From Saprospirales bacterium (lineage in GTDB: Bacteria > Bacteroidota > Bacteroidia > Chitinophagales > Saprospiraceae), in contig JADJTT010000008.1 of NCBI GenBank assembly GCA_016711045.1, forward strand, positions 186,001 to 250,000: a stretch of 64,000 nucleotides of DNA, given 5' to 3'. The number at the start of each line of letters is the position of its first letter. The stretch's first letter is position 1. The translations under genes were made by a program, and so were the position numbers. The notes under the pieces are model-generated. The model did not search any database. It was not told the origin of the DNA and worked only from the letters and a program-made list of their open reading frames with translations. Positions 1 to 8,276 of this stretch are shown here, in pieces.

Positions 1-318
1 AAGCGCGTAAACAAGATTCTCGCTGCCAAAGGAAATATCCACATGCCCGCCATTCCATCCATCGCCGTAGGCGTCTTCCGCTTTAAGGGTAAAGCATCCG
101 TCCTCCAAACAAAGAAGGGTGTCGTAATTGGTCCAACTAATACCATTGGCAAAAGTCACTATTACTGTTCCATCTTCGAAAAAAAGGGACCAGCTCATCT
201 CTTCGCCCCAATTCTGGGTATAGGTCTGGATCGTGACCTCGGTGAAGGGACAATCCTGGGCGTAAAGACCGTAAGGAAGGAGGCTGAGCAGTAGAGCAAG
301 GAAGGGAAGCGTTTTCAT
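1..318 (-). CDS. secreted protein with DxYGDGWNGG motif, N-terminal part
   Basis: The first 106 residues of a protein that continues beyond the left edge. It starts MKTLPFLALLLSLLPYGLYA with a clear signal peptide, followed by CPFTEVTIQTYTQNWGEEMSW and the motif AEDAYGDGWNGG at about residues 83-94. That motif and the Cys-rich surround (CLEDGCFTL) recur in extracellular proteases and surface proteins of Bacteroidota, where it marks a small beta-sandwich domain. No catalytic part is visible, so the function is open. The gene is divergent from 478-1143, with about 160 bp between them. Confidence 0.7.
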   Translation of the reverse strand, partial: MKTLPFLALLLSLLPYGLYAQDCPFTEVTIQTYTQNWGEEMSWSLFFEDGTVIVTFANGISWTNYDTLLCLEDGCFTLKAEDAYGDGWNGGHVDISFGSENLVYAL

Positions 319-477
319 GTACTACCGGGTTTATTCTGCTTGAAGATAGGGCACCGGCTTAAAGTGTGCAAGAGATTTGTCCTTTTCGGCACATTATCGT
401 ATTTTTTTTGTTCTTTATGAAAGAGGATCTACTCTTATATGCGGGTTCATTTTATTTTTCATCAAAAACATACATCC

Positions 478-1143
478 ATGAGAAATCTAATCCTGACCTT
501 ACTGTTATTGTGCGCCTATTCTCTAATGCACGCGCAGGTGCAGGAAGGGAAAGCCCCGATGAGCCGCGGTATGCAATCGGCTTTTTATGTAAAACTGGAA
601 AATACCCGGGCAAAAGACGTAGAAAACCTTTGGACCAAATACGCCCGCAGCCTGAACGGCAAGACCGACGATGTAAGTAGAACAGATGAATACCTGACCG
701 ATGATGCGACGATCAAAGGGATGAGCGAGAACACAGTAGATGTGTATGCCCTTGCACAAGAACAGGGTTCGGATGTCGTGTTTTACCTTTGGTTTGACCT
801 GGGAGGCGCCTTCCTCGACTCCCGGGTGCATGGAACAAAAGCGGACATAGGGAAGCAGATCGCTGTCGAATTTGCCCAGACCGTCCGTGCCGACCAACTG
901 GAGACGGCCATCAAAGACCAGGGGGATGTACTCAAAAAACTGGAGAAGGACTTAGCCGATTTTGAAAAAGATCAGAAAGAGTCTGAAAAGGACATCGCTG
1001 ACTACGAAAAGAAGATTGAAGAAGCCAGGGAAACCATAAAAGAGGCGGTGCGCAACCAGGAAGCCAAAAAAGCGGAGATCAAAACGGAACAAGGAAAACT
1101 CGGAGAACTGGAGCAGTCTTTGAAGAAAGTGAAGAAGAATTGA
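478..1143 (+). CDS. secreted coiled-coil protein of unknown function
   Basis: I chose the ATG at 478 because it gives a proper signal peptide (MRNLILTLLLLCAYSLMHAQ); an in-frame ATG at 439 would put 13 polar residues in front. The mature protein has a small globular N-terminal half of about 110 residues (VKLENTRAKDVENLWTKY; SDVVFYLWFDLGGAFLDSR). A highly charged coiled coil follows from about residue 145 to the end (heptad-like runs of DLADFEKDQ, ESEKDIADYEKKIEEARE). Total length is 221 aa. I recognise no enzyme motif; it is probably periplasmic. A strong terminator follows, so it is a single-gene unit. Confidence 0.75.
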   Translation: MRNLILTLLLLCAYSLMHAQVQEGKAPMSRGMQSAFYVKLENTRAKDVENLWTKYARSLNGKTDDVSRTDEYLTDDATIKGMSENTVDVYALAQEQGSDVVFYLWFDLGGAFLDSRVHGTKADIGKQIAVEFAQTVRADQLETAIKDQGDVLKKLEKDLADFEKDQKESEKDIADYEKKIEEARETIKEAVRNQEAKKAEIKTEQGKLGELEQSLKKVKKN

Positions 1144-1183
1144 TTGGCAACGGCTTATTTATTTTATTTTTCTTAACACATAC

Positions 1184-1210
1184 AAACGAAAGGCCCCCGG
1201 CCTTTCGTTT
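1184..1210 (+). terminator. intrinsic terminator of the coiled-coil protein gene
   Basis: A perfect 12-bp stem (AAACGAAAGGCC, 1184-1195, with GGCCTTTCGTTT, 1199-1210) closes a 3-nt loop and ends in T residues, 40 bp after the stop at 1143. Confidence 0.85.
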
Positions 1211-1239
1211 CTTGTAGGCGAATCCTAAAATAAAATGCC

Positions 1240-2079
1240 ATGAGAGCCATCCCAAACCGTTTGCTGACCCTGCTGTGTTTCTTTTCCTTCCAAATCGTGT
1301 ATGCCCAGGTGGATACGCTTCCGCAAACCTATTCCCAAAAAGGCCTGGATCAGGCTTTTGGGATCGACCAGGCCGACCTCATCGACCAATTGATGGTGGT
1401 GATGCCGGGCGTGGGGAGTACCTCCCAGGAGTTGCTCAATGAACAAAGCGTGAAACCTTACCTGATGCCGCCCCGCACCAAAGGCCAATACGGTTCGGCC
1501 AATTGCTATGCCCTGGCTGCCTGTCTGGAGTTTTACGCCAATTTCCAAAACAACTACAAGATCAACCTGAGTCCCGATTATATCTATCTCAACCTGGATC
1601 ATGACAATCTGGTGGACGGGCTGATCTTACTGATCAAGCAAGGCACGGTGAGCGCGGCGATCGTGCCTTATCAAACTACGCTTATCCCTTCTGCGGTACG
1701 CAATACGTCCCGCTTTCCTATCCAAAATTACCTGCAAGTCTACCGCCGGGAGACCCCCCGCCAACAAAAGATATTCGAAACGCGCAAAGCCCTGATGCGC
1801 GGCAATCCTGTGCTCGTCGAAATGCGGGTGCCGGCCGATTTTCCGCTCCTGCGAAAAGCCAAGATTTGGGATGCCGTTGGCGCCAGACAGGAAGTGACCT
1901 ACCCCTTCCTGGTGACCAGCTACCTGGAAAACAACGAAACCTTCGAACTCATGAGCACCTGGGGCCCCGAATGGGCCAATAACGGTTATCTCTGGGTCAA
2001 ATACGACGACTTCGCCCGAATGGTCGAAAATGGCTTTGTGCTTGTGCCTGCCGAGGCGTATGAGACGGAAGGAAGGTAG
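1240..2079 (+). CDS. secreted papain-fold (C1-like) protein, likely inactive or atypical protease
   Basis: 279 aa with a signal peptide (residues 1-22, ending VYAQ). The papain signature is visible as QYGSANCYALAACLEFYAN: Gln83 and Cys89 fall exactly where the oxyanion-hole Gln and nucleophilic Cys of C1A peptidases lie. The C-terminal part (WGPEWANNGYLWVKYDDF, 241-258) matches the conserved end of the fold. However, the position of the catalytic His reads VTYPFLVTSY (219-228) with no His, and the Asn of the NSWG motif is replaced (LMSTWG, 237-242). The fold is therefore well supported, while classical catalysis is unlikely. It converges on the exonuclease gene 2123-2806, and its stop codon lies inside a heptamer repeat. 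Confidence 0.8.
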   Translation: MRAIPNRLLTLLCFFSFQIVYAQVDTLPQTYSQKGLDQAFGIDQADLIDQLMVVMPGVGSTSQELLNEQSVKPYLMPPRTKGQYGSANCYALAACLEFYANFQNNYKINLSPDYIYLNLDHDNLVDGLILLIKQGTVSAAIVPYQTTLIPSAVRNTSRFPIQNYLQVYRRETPRQQKIFETRKALMRGNPVLVEMRVPADFPLLRKAKIWDAVGARQEVTYPFLVTSYLENNETFELMSTWGPEWANNGYLWVKYDDFARMVENGFVLVPAEAYETEGR

Positions 2080-2122
2080 GCAGTAGGCAGTAGGCAGTAG
2101 GCAAACTGCCTACTGCCTACTG
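2077..2122. repeat. heptamer tandem repeat forming a hairpin between convergent genes
   Basis: TAGGCAG is repeated about four times (2077-2103) and is followed by its inverse, CTGCCTACTGCCTACTG (2106-2122). The two arms form a 16-17-bp hairpin that can pair in more than one register. It contains the TAG stop of the papain-fold gene and abuts the TGA stop of the exonuclease gene at 2123, so it probably acts as a bidirectional terminator. Confidence 0.8.
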
Positions 2123-2806
2123 TCACCTAAGCAACTGCCCCAACGTCTTCACCCCTCTTTTCTTGAGTCTGGACAATAACTTGAGCAACAAGATTGCGGT
2201 GAGATAGGCGTCTCCGGCAGCGGTATGGCGGTCGCTTGGCGTGATCTGGTAGCGTTGGCAGAGGGCGTCGAGCGAATATTGGCCGGGTTGATGATCCACG
2301 GCGCCCAATCCCTTCTCCAGGCGGATGGCCAGCAGGCGGGTGTCGAGGAAAGGGTTTTTCAATTTCCCTGCTTTATGACGGCGCAGGGCTTCGTTCACAA
2401 TCGCGATATCGAATTGCAGGTGATGCCCCACCAATATGCTGTTTCCGATGAAGGAGAGGAAATCGGCCAGGGCAGGGCCTTCCTCCCGGCCGGTCAGTGA
2501 TTTGCCGGGGAGGATTCCGTGAATGCCAATAGCTTCCTTGTTGATGGGAATATTTTCATGGAGCAATATGCGCTCAAAAGTCAGGTTCAGGTCCATCTGC
2601 TCGCCTTTTACCCGCACGGCGCCGATGGAGAGTATTTTGTCGGTACGGGGATTCAGGCCGGTGGTTTCGGTGTCGAATACCACGAAGCAAACCTCCTCCA
2701 GCGGGGTGTTTTTACCCGGTGGATAGCGGTTCTGGTCGAGGTAGTCCAACCAAAACTGCGGGTATTGGTTGGTGGATATTTTCCCGAATAGCCTGCTCCA
2801 ATCCAT
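2123..2806 (-). CDS. DnaQ-like DEDDh 3'-5' exonuclease
   Basis: 227 aa. The RNase T/DnaQ fold is shown by ExoI FDTETTG (Asp45, Glu47), ExoII GHHLQFD (Asp133) and ExoIII HTAAGDA (His194, Asp199), which is the full DEDDh set for two-metal hydrolysis of 3' nucleotides. An extra ~38-residue N-terminal helix-like segment (MDWSRLFGKISTNQYPQFW) is not part of the catalytic fold. It lies 10 bp downstream of the cNMP/CBS/nucleotidyltransferase gene on the same strand, so the two are probably co-transcribed; this association recurs in other bacteria. It is not the replicative epsilon subunit with certainty, since it lacks a recognisable clamp-binding tail. Confidence 0.9.
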   Translation of the reverse strand: MDWSRLFGKISTNQYPQFWLDYLDQNRYPPGKNTPLEEVCFVVFDTETTGLNPRTDKILSIGAVRVKGEQMDLNLTFERILLHENIPINKEAIGIHGILPGKSLTGREEGPALADFLSFIGNSILVGHHLQFDIAIVNEALRRHKAGKLKNPFLDTRLLAIRLEKGLGAVDHQPGQYSLDALCQRYQITPSDRHTAAGDAYLTAILLLKLLSRLKKRGVKTLGQLLR

Positions 2807-2816
2807 AGGTAAGGGT

Positions 2817-4751
2817 TTAGCGAATGAAATTTAATTGGAAGCGGGTAGTGAGCAGCGTTTGAAGTTTGTCGATGGGTTCGAAGCAATTGCGGAGCATCAG
2901 CCGTTCCATCTTGCTGAGGTTCTCCGGATTGAAAAAACGGCCTGAATTCTGGTTCTTCAACCCTTCCAACGTCCTGAACCGGATGAGTATTTCATAGGCG
3001 TCTGCAGCCTGTTGATAGAGTTCCGCATTTTTGGGCTCCAATTCGGCGAGCCGCTCAAACCGGCGGAAGGTGTTGTTTATCTTGGCCAGTTTGTTGGCGA
3101 GTACAAGGGTGCGGGCCGCATCTGTCAGGGGCATCATTGCCCGCTTTTTGATGTCGAACTCGTCTTTGTGCTCCCCGCTTCGCTCCAGCATGAAACCGCG
3201 GAAAAAACTGAGTGGAGACGGACTTTGCAAGGCGTTCTTGGCCAGCAGCGACAGAAACAACGCATGCCGGTCTACCTGTCCGAAAATATGGGCCGTCAAC
3301 TCTTCGGCGAGCCACTTTTCTCCATATACAGGGCGGTAGTCGAAGAAGATCGTCGACAACATGACGGATTTAGGGTCGGGCGTCTGTATCCAGCCCGAAA
3401 ACTGCTGTTTCCATTCCGACAACGACAAGCACCATTTTGGGTTGCTGGCCATCATCTCTGCCGGACAATATTCAAACCCCACTTCATGAAGGATTTGTGT
3501 GGTGTGTTCAGCCAGTTTTAAAAAATAGGCCTTTATTTCCGGATACTTCTTTTTCGACACGTCGGCGAAGACCAGTGCATTGTCCTGGTCGGTGCGTAGC
3601 AATTGCTCGCCTCGTCCCTCGCTTCCCAGTGCCAGCCAGCAGAAAGCCACCTCCGGCATCGGCTGTTGGACCTCCTTCAGCTTGCTGATGCTCAGCTCCA
3701 GTGCCCGCACAATGATAGCATCGTTGATCTCCGAGATGATCGCCGTGATGTAGTTGATAGCCACTTCCTGCAGGATATAGGAGCGCAGGAGGGACTCCGC
3801 TTTTTCCCGGATCAGGCGCAAATCGCCGGCTTTCTTGCTGATGCGGATCTCGCGCAACAGGTTGGCGGGGTTGTTGCCCTGGAGCACCAGCAGGTCATGC
3901 TCCGAAATGACGCCCAACACTTTCGACTGGTTGGTGCCGTCTTCCGTGACGCATAGATGATGCACACGATGCTTGATCATCCGAACCTGCACATCGGCTA
4001 TGGTTACATCGGGCCGGATCGTCAATACGGGGCTGGACATGATTCGGGAAATGGGTTCGTCGATGGAATAGTGGCCCGTCACGACCTTGCGGCGAAAGTC
4101 TTTATCGGTAGCTATGCCTACCGGGTTTCCGTGTGCATCCACCAGGATGATCGACCCTACGTTCTTCTCCGACATGATCTCTGCCGCTTCGCGGATGGAG
4201 GTATCCGGCGGACAGGAGATGGGGTCTTTGCTGTGATCGATCGACTGGATCTCTACCAGTTGGTACGGTTCGCCCGATTGTGCATGTCGTTCCTGCAGGT
4301 AATTGCCCCGTTTTATGGAAGAAAAGCGGTAGCTCATCCCCGAAGCGAAATTGGTCATGAGGTAGTAGCTGACCTTGGGATGCTCGAGGAACGATTTTTC
4401 CAGTCCGGCGATCGGGATCGCATAGAGCAGGCTTTCTTCCGCCGCAATGGCAGTGAGGGCGTATGGCTCATCAACCAGCAATGGGCGGAGGCCGAAGACG
4501 TCGCCTTCGTCGCAACTGTCTACCCACTGGTTGGACTCTTCTTTTCCTTTGTAAAGGTTGATGGCGCCCTGGCGCACGATATAGATCTGTTTGGGGGGCT
4601 GTTCGCCTTCCCGGAAAACCACCTGGCCGGCCTCCACGTATTGCACAATGGCCCTGCTGGCCAGTTGATCCAAAATGGCTTTATCCAGTAATGAAAAAGG
4701 AGGGTACTCTTTCAGAAAGTCGGCAATGCGTGTGGCGATGGTATTTTCCAT
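2817..4751 (-). CDS. cNMP-binding / CBS-pair / DUF294 nucleotidyltransferase protein
   Basis: 644 aa from the ATG at 4751. An in-frame ATG at 4871 would add a 40-residue extension with no homology to the domain, so I rejected it. Domains in order: cyclic-nucleotide-binding-like domain (about 15-130, with VFREGEQPPKQIYIVRQGAINLY), a pair of CBS domains (about 172-292), a PII-uridylyltransferase-like nucleotidyltransferase (about 310-480) with the signature GSEGRGEQLLRTDQD (376-390; Asp388 and Asp390 as metal ligands), and a DUF294 C-terminal helical domain. This layout suggests a ligand-sensing nucleotidyltransferase of the GlnD type, target unknown. It leads a two-gene unit with the exonuclease. 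Confidence 0.9.
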   Translation of the reverse strand: MENTIATRIADFLKEYPPFSLLDKAILDQLASRAIVQYVEAGQVVFREGEQPPKQIYIVRQGAINLYKGKEESNQWVDSCDEGDVFGLRPLLVDEPYALTAIAAEESLLYAIPIAGLEKSFLEHPKVSYYLMTNFASGMSYRFSSIKRGNYLQERHAQSGEPYQLVEIQSIDHSKDPISCPPDTSIREAAEIMSEKNVGSIILVDAHGNPVGIATDKDFRRKVVTGHYSIDEPISRIMSSPVLTIRPDVTIADVQVRMIKHRVHHLCVTEDGTNQSKVLGVISEHDLLVLQGNNPANLLREIRISKKAGDLRLIREKAESLLRSYILQEVAINYITAIISEINDAIIVRALELSISKLKEVQQPMPEVAFCWLALGSEGRGEQLLRTDQDNALVFADVSKKKYPEIKAYFLKLAEHTTQILHEVGFEYCPAEMMASNPKWCLSLSEWKQQFSGWIQTPDPKSVMLSTIFFDYRPVYGEKWLAEELTAHIFGQVDRHALFLSLLAKNALQSPSPLSFFRGFMLERSGEHKDEFDIKKRAMMPLTDAARTLVLANKLAKINNTFRRFERLAELEPKNAELYQQAADAYEILIRFRTLEGLKNQNSGRFFNPENLSKMERLMLRNCFEPIDKLQTLLTTRFQLNFIR

Positions 4752-5233
4752 AGAAAAAGGACAGCAAACGATTCTCAACCAATATATATAGATTCCTGGA
4801 TACATTAAAGATACAGGGTGTATTAAATTAGTTACTGAATGAAGAAGCGCCAGCAGCGCTTCTTCATTCATAAATAAAGATCAGCTATCCCGCTCGATTC
4901 AAAACCTTGATTTTAATGAAGTTACCAAAATTTTTTTCGGATAATAACCCGAATCAGCAAATTTTAAAAGACGTCCCGAAAGAAAAGATTGTTAATTTTT
5001 TTATCAGGGTGCTTGAATGAAGATTTCTTTCTTACATTTGTAAACGTACGGAAGTACAATACTCGTCCCACTACCGATTTAAAAAGTGTCTGAGAAGGCG
5101 CTCCAAGTATCATCTACCCCCGTCCCATGAACGTACCGTCGAATATTTATCCATTTGGACATTAATGCTTGTCCGGAGTGACTTTTTAACGGGTTGCTTC
5201 GTATTCATTATTGGACACATTTAGATTGGTACG
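4752..5233. other. intergenic region between divergent genes
   Basis: 482 bp without a convincing gene. It is AT-rich near 4900-5040 and holds a candidate promoter for the rightward beta-helix gene (5013-5040). Only very short start-to-stop stretches occur (for example 12 codons from 5127), which I do not consider real. No RNA gene or riboswitch was recognised. Confidence 0.6.
5013..5040 (+). promoter_or_regulatory. candidate Bacteroidota-type promoter
   Basis: A TTG (5013-5015) followed after 17 bp by TACATTTG (5033-5040) fits the -33/-7 pattern TTTG-TAnnTTTG of the primary sigma factor of Bacteroidota. It would give the beta-helix gene a leader of roughly 190 nt. Confidence 0.5.
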
Positions 5234-6205
5234 ATGAGATCATTTCTATTGTTATTAGTTTTCATTCTGTCGGGTACCTGGTTGTGGGCTGCTACGGTCT
5301 ACTACGTGCATCCTGATGGCACAGGAAGTGGAATGACCTGGAGCGACGCTTCCGCTGACCTGGCTTCGATTCTGATTCGAGCCCAAACGGGCGACGAAAT
5401 TTGGGTAGCTGCCGGCACCTATACGCCTACAAAGGATGGCGACCGATATGCCTCCTTTGTCGTGCCTGACGGCGTCCGGGTCTACGCCGGTTTCTCCGGA
5501 TCGGAAACGGAGCGTTATCAGCGGGATTGGAGCAAATATCCCTGCATCCTGAGTGGAGAGATCGGCGAACCCGGCCAGGGTGACAACTCCTACAATGTGG
5601 TCTTTACCCAGAATGTGAGCTCCCAAACGATCGTAGACGGGTTTCTCATCACTGCAGGCTATGCCAATGGAGAGGTATCCAAAGGTGGCCGGACCAGAGG
5701 CGGCGGTGGATGGCACGATATGGCCGCAGATGGCGGTGTTTCCAAACCCGTCGTTTCCAATTGTACCTTTGTCGGTAACCGTGCCATGGAAGGCGGCGCC
5801 TTTTATTGCAACGGAGAAGATGGAAACAGCAGCCCCACCTTCCGCAATTGCCGGTTCCTCGGCAACTTTGCCCAACTGGACGGCGGCGCTATCTTTTGCG
5901 ACGGCAGGTCGGAAAGCACCAACCAGGTCAAACTCATCAACTGTGTTTTTCAGGATAATATGGCTTCCTATGGAGCAGGTATCTTCGTCGATAATGGATT
6001 TGAGGATACCGGCCTGACCGTAGAGAAATGCATCTTCAAAAAGAACAACGCGGTGCTCTGGGGAGGCGGAATTTATTACAACTTTCCGGTAGGGGGGTAC
6101 TTCGATTTTCAAATGCAGGATTGTCAATTCGAAGGCAATTATCCGACCGATGTAAATAAGAATCGTTTTTTAAGTGATGCAGATCAGGGTCTAGCGAAAA
6201 GGTAG
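5234..6205 (+). CDS. secreted right-handed beta-helix protein
   Basis: 323 aa with a signal peptide (MRSFLLLLVFILSGTWLWA). The start of the mature part (YYVHPDGTGSGMTWSDA, then AQTGDEIWVAAGTYTPT) is the usual opening of extracellular parallel beta-helix proteins of the DUF1565/polymorphic-outer-membrane-repeat type. Rungs then repeat with the pattern NCTFVGNRAMEGGAFYC, NCRFLGNFAQLDGGAIFC, NCVFQDNMASYGAGIFV and KCIFKKNNAVLWGGGIYY, spaced about 35-45 residues. Relatives are usually longer and carry a C-terminal sorting domain; here the protein stops after the fourth or fifth rung with none, so it may be truncated. No lyase active site is evident; an adhesive or polysaccharide-binding role is a guess. 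Confidence 0.8.
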   Translation: MRSFLLLLVFILSGTWLWAATVYYVHPDGTGSGMTWSDASADLASILIRAQTGDEIWVAAGTYTPTKDGDRYASFVVPDGVRVYAGFSGSETERYQRDWSKYPCILSGEIGEPGQGDNSYNVVFTQNVSSQTIVDGFLITAGYANGEVSKGGRTRGGGGWHDMAADGGVSKPVVSNCTFVGNRAMEGGAFYCNGEDGNSSPTFRNCRFLGNFAQLDGGAIFCDGRSESTNQVKLINCVFQDNMASYGAGIFVDNGFEDTGLTVEKCIFKKNNAVLWGGGIYYNFPVGGYFDFQMQDCQFEGNYPTDVNKNRFLSDADQGLAKR

Positions 6206-6275
6206 GGGGAATTTTTCGCGCATTGTCTTGATCTGTACCCCATCTCAATAAGAGAAACCATGTTGGTTTGAGGTT

Positions 6276-6315
6276 AAGCGCACGAAGACGAAGGTGTCTT
6301 CGTGCGCTTTGTATT
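6276..6315 (+). terminator. intrinsic terminator after the beta-helix gene
   Basis: A perfect 14-bp stem (AAGCGCACGAAGAC, 6276-6289; GTCTTCGTGCGCTT, 6296-6309) with a 6-nt loop and a T-rich tail. Confidence 0.85.
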
Positions 6316-6363
6316 TAGATTTGTTTTGTTATTTTACGTAAGAAACAACCCGCGACCATTGGT

Positions 6364-8202
6364 GTGGAAAACCCATTAGCCATTCTCAAGCAATACTGGG
6401 GATTTGATGCCTTCCGCCCCCTCCAGGAACCCATTATCGAATCGGTTCTTGCCGGAAAGGACACCCTGGCCCTGCTGCCCACCGGCGGTGGCAAATCGCT
6501 TTGCTATCAGGTGCCTGCCTTGTGCCAGAAAGGGGTTACCCTGGTGATCTCACCCCTTATCGCCTTGATGAAGGACCAGGTGGAGCAACTGAAAAAGCGG
6601 AATATTTCCGCCGCCGCTATTTATTCAGGTATGCCCTATGCGGCGATCGACCGCATTTTGGACAATGCCATTTACGGGGATATAAAGCTCCTCTACCTCT
6701 CGCCTGAACGCCTGACCACCGAACTGGCCATTGAACGCATCCGCCGTATGCATGTGGGCCTGCTGGCAGTCGACGAAGCGCACTGTATCTCCCAATGGGG
6801 CTACGATTTCCGCCCCGCTTACCTGAATATCGCGACTATCCGGGAAATCATTCCCGATACGCCCATCCTGGCACTGACTGCCACCGCTATTCCGGAAGTC
6901 GTAGCCGATATTCAGGAGAAACTGTTATTCCCCAAACCCAACGTATTCCAGAAGAGCTTTGCCCGCCCGAATCTGGCCTATGTGGTCTTTAAACTGGAAA
7001 ACAAGATCGGCAAACTGGCCGAGATGCTCAATAAGGTGAAAGGCACGGCGATCGTATATGTGCGCAACAGGCGGAAAACCCAGGAGGTAGCCCTCCAGTT
7101 GCAGCGCATGGGTTTTACGGCCAGCCATTACCACGCCGGCCTCGCTCCGGATGAACGCTCCAGTCGACAGGATGAATGGATGGAAGGAACGGTGCATGTG
7201 ATGGTTTGTACCAATGCCTTTGGTATGGGCATCGACAAACCCGACGTGCGACTGGTGGTGCACATGGACCTGCCCGACAGCCCGGAAGCCTATTTTCAGG
7301 AAGCGGGCAGGGCAGGGAGAGATCAGCAAAAATCCTACGCCGTACTCCTCTACGACGAGGCGGATATCCACCTGCTCGAAGAGAATTATACCCGGAGCTT
7401 TCCCGAACCCGAGGAAATCCGCAGGATCTACCAGGCCCTGGGTAGCTACCTCCAGTTGGCCATCGGGGCGGGAAAAGGGGAAAGCTATAATTTTGACCTG
7501 GTCGCCTTTTCAAAAGCCTTTCAATTCAATCCCAGAGTAGCGCTGGCCGGGCTAAAAATACTGGAACAGGCAGGATGGCTGACCATCTCCGATGCGGTCT
7601 ATATCCCGGGGTCTTTTTTCATCCGGGTCACCCGGGAAGAATTGTACGATTTCCAGTTGAAAAACCCCGCGATGGAGTTAGTACTGAAAACCATGCTGCG
7701 CACCTACACGGGTGCTTTTCAGCAGCATGTGCCGCTTCGGGAGGACCAACTGGCCCGGTTTCTACGCATAGAGAAGCCTGCCCTGATCCAGGCGCTTCAG
7801 ATCTTTCACCGGTCAGGAATCATCGATTACCGGCCGGCCAGGGACGCTCCTCAGCTTACCTTTCTGGAGGCCCGGATAGCGGCGCGCCATGTAATGGTCG
7901 ATAAAAAATGGTATGATTTCAGGAAAAAGCGCGCCCGTGACCGGATCGACCAAATGATCACCTATGTGCGCGAACCCCGCTGCCGGAGCCAGCAGTTGGT
8001 CAGTTACTTTGGAGAAAAAGACGCACCTGCCTGCGGGGTGTGCGATGTGTGCCAGGGGCGAACCAAATCGACCCCTTCCAAAGAGGAATTTGACAAGCTG
8101 CGGGACCGCATCCGCGAGCTGCTCCTGGCGGAGCCCATGGGAGAAAAAAACTGGCCGGCTTCTTTCGGGGGAAAGAAAAAACCCGAATACCGGACGTATT
8201 GA
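6364..8202 (+). CDS. recQ: RecQ-family ATP-dependent DNA helicase, 3' end frameshifted
   Basis: 612 aa as read in a single frame from the GTG at 6364 (no earlier ATG gives a better N-terminus). Motifs: Walker A PTGGGKS (39-45), DEAH box (137-140) followed by the RecQ aromatic loop (CISQWGYDFRPAY), motif VI QEAGRAGRD, and zinc-binding cysteines C540, C557, C560 and C563. The last residues in this frame (KNWPASFGGKKKPEYRTY) do not resemble a RecQ C-terminus. One frame back the sequence continues, from an A-run at 8144-8150, as LAGFFRGKEKTRIP, then DVLTYLADEGWVAFKEGQ, to a TAG at 8265-8267, which fits the helix-wing end of short RecQ proteins. The intact product would be about 634 aa. The role is unwinding of recombination and replication intermediates. 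The glycosyltransferase gene follows 9 bp after that second stop. Confidence 0.92.
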   Translation: MENPLAILKQYWGFDAFRPLQEPIIESVLAGKDTLALLPTGGGKSLCYQVPALCQKGVTLVISPLIALMKDQVEQLKKRNISAAAIYSGMPYAAIDRILDNAIYGDIKLLYLSPERLTTELAIERIRRMHVGLLAVDEAHCISQWGYDFRPAYLNIATIREIIPDTPILALTATAIPEVVADIQEKLLFPKPNVFQKSFARPNLAYVVFKLENKIGKLAEMLNKVKGTAIVYVRNRRKTQEVALQLQRMGFTASHYHAGLAPDERSSRQDEWMEGTVHVMVCTNAFGMGIDKPDVRLVVHMDLPDSPEAYFQEAGRAGRDQQKSYAVLLYDEADIHLLEENYTRSFPEPEEIRRIYQALGSYLQLAIGAGKGESYNFDLVAFSKAFQFNPRVALAGLKILEQAGWLTISDAVYIPGSFFIRVTREELYDFQLKNPAMELVLKTMLRTYTGAFQQHVPLREDQLARFLRIEKPALIQALQIFHRSGIIDYRPARDAPQLTFLEARIAARHVMVDKKWYDFRKKRARDRIDQMITYVREPRCRSQQLVSYFGEKDAPACGVCDVCQGRTKSTPSKEEFDKLRDRIRELLLAEPMGEKNWPASFGGKKKPEYRTY

Positions 8203-8267
8203 CCTACCTGGCTGATGAAGGCTGGGTAGCTTTCAAGGAGGGACAACTACATTGGACCGGTAAATAG
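8145..8267 (+). other. A AAA AAC slippery heptamer and -1 frame extension of recQ
   Basis: In the recQ frame, bases 8145-8151 read A AAA AAC, the classical -1 slippage heptamer, with codons AAA (8146-8148) and AAC (8149-8151). A -1 slip continues with CTG GCC GGC and stays open to 8267, encoding the expected RecQ C-terminus. Eight bases downstream a weak hairpin can form (TTCTTTC 8160-8166, GAAAGAA 8171-8177, GGGG loop). A purine-rich GGCGGAG lies at 8128-8134, roughly the distance at which a Shine-Dalgarno-like stimulator would act. Either frameshifting is used or one A is missing from the run, naturally or by sequencing error; the sequence alone cannot decide. Confidence 0.6.
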
Positions 8268-8276
8268 AGGAGGAAG

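Noticed and set aside
43..294. Rightward 83-codon frame at the left edge
   Set aside because: It is antisense to the signal-peptide-bearing gene 1-318, which has a clear DxYGDGWNGG motif.
5017..5166. Tiny frames (8-12 codons) in the spacer before the beta-helix gene
   Set aside because: Too short, no conserved look, overlapping the candidate promoter.
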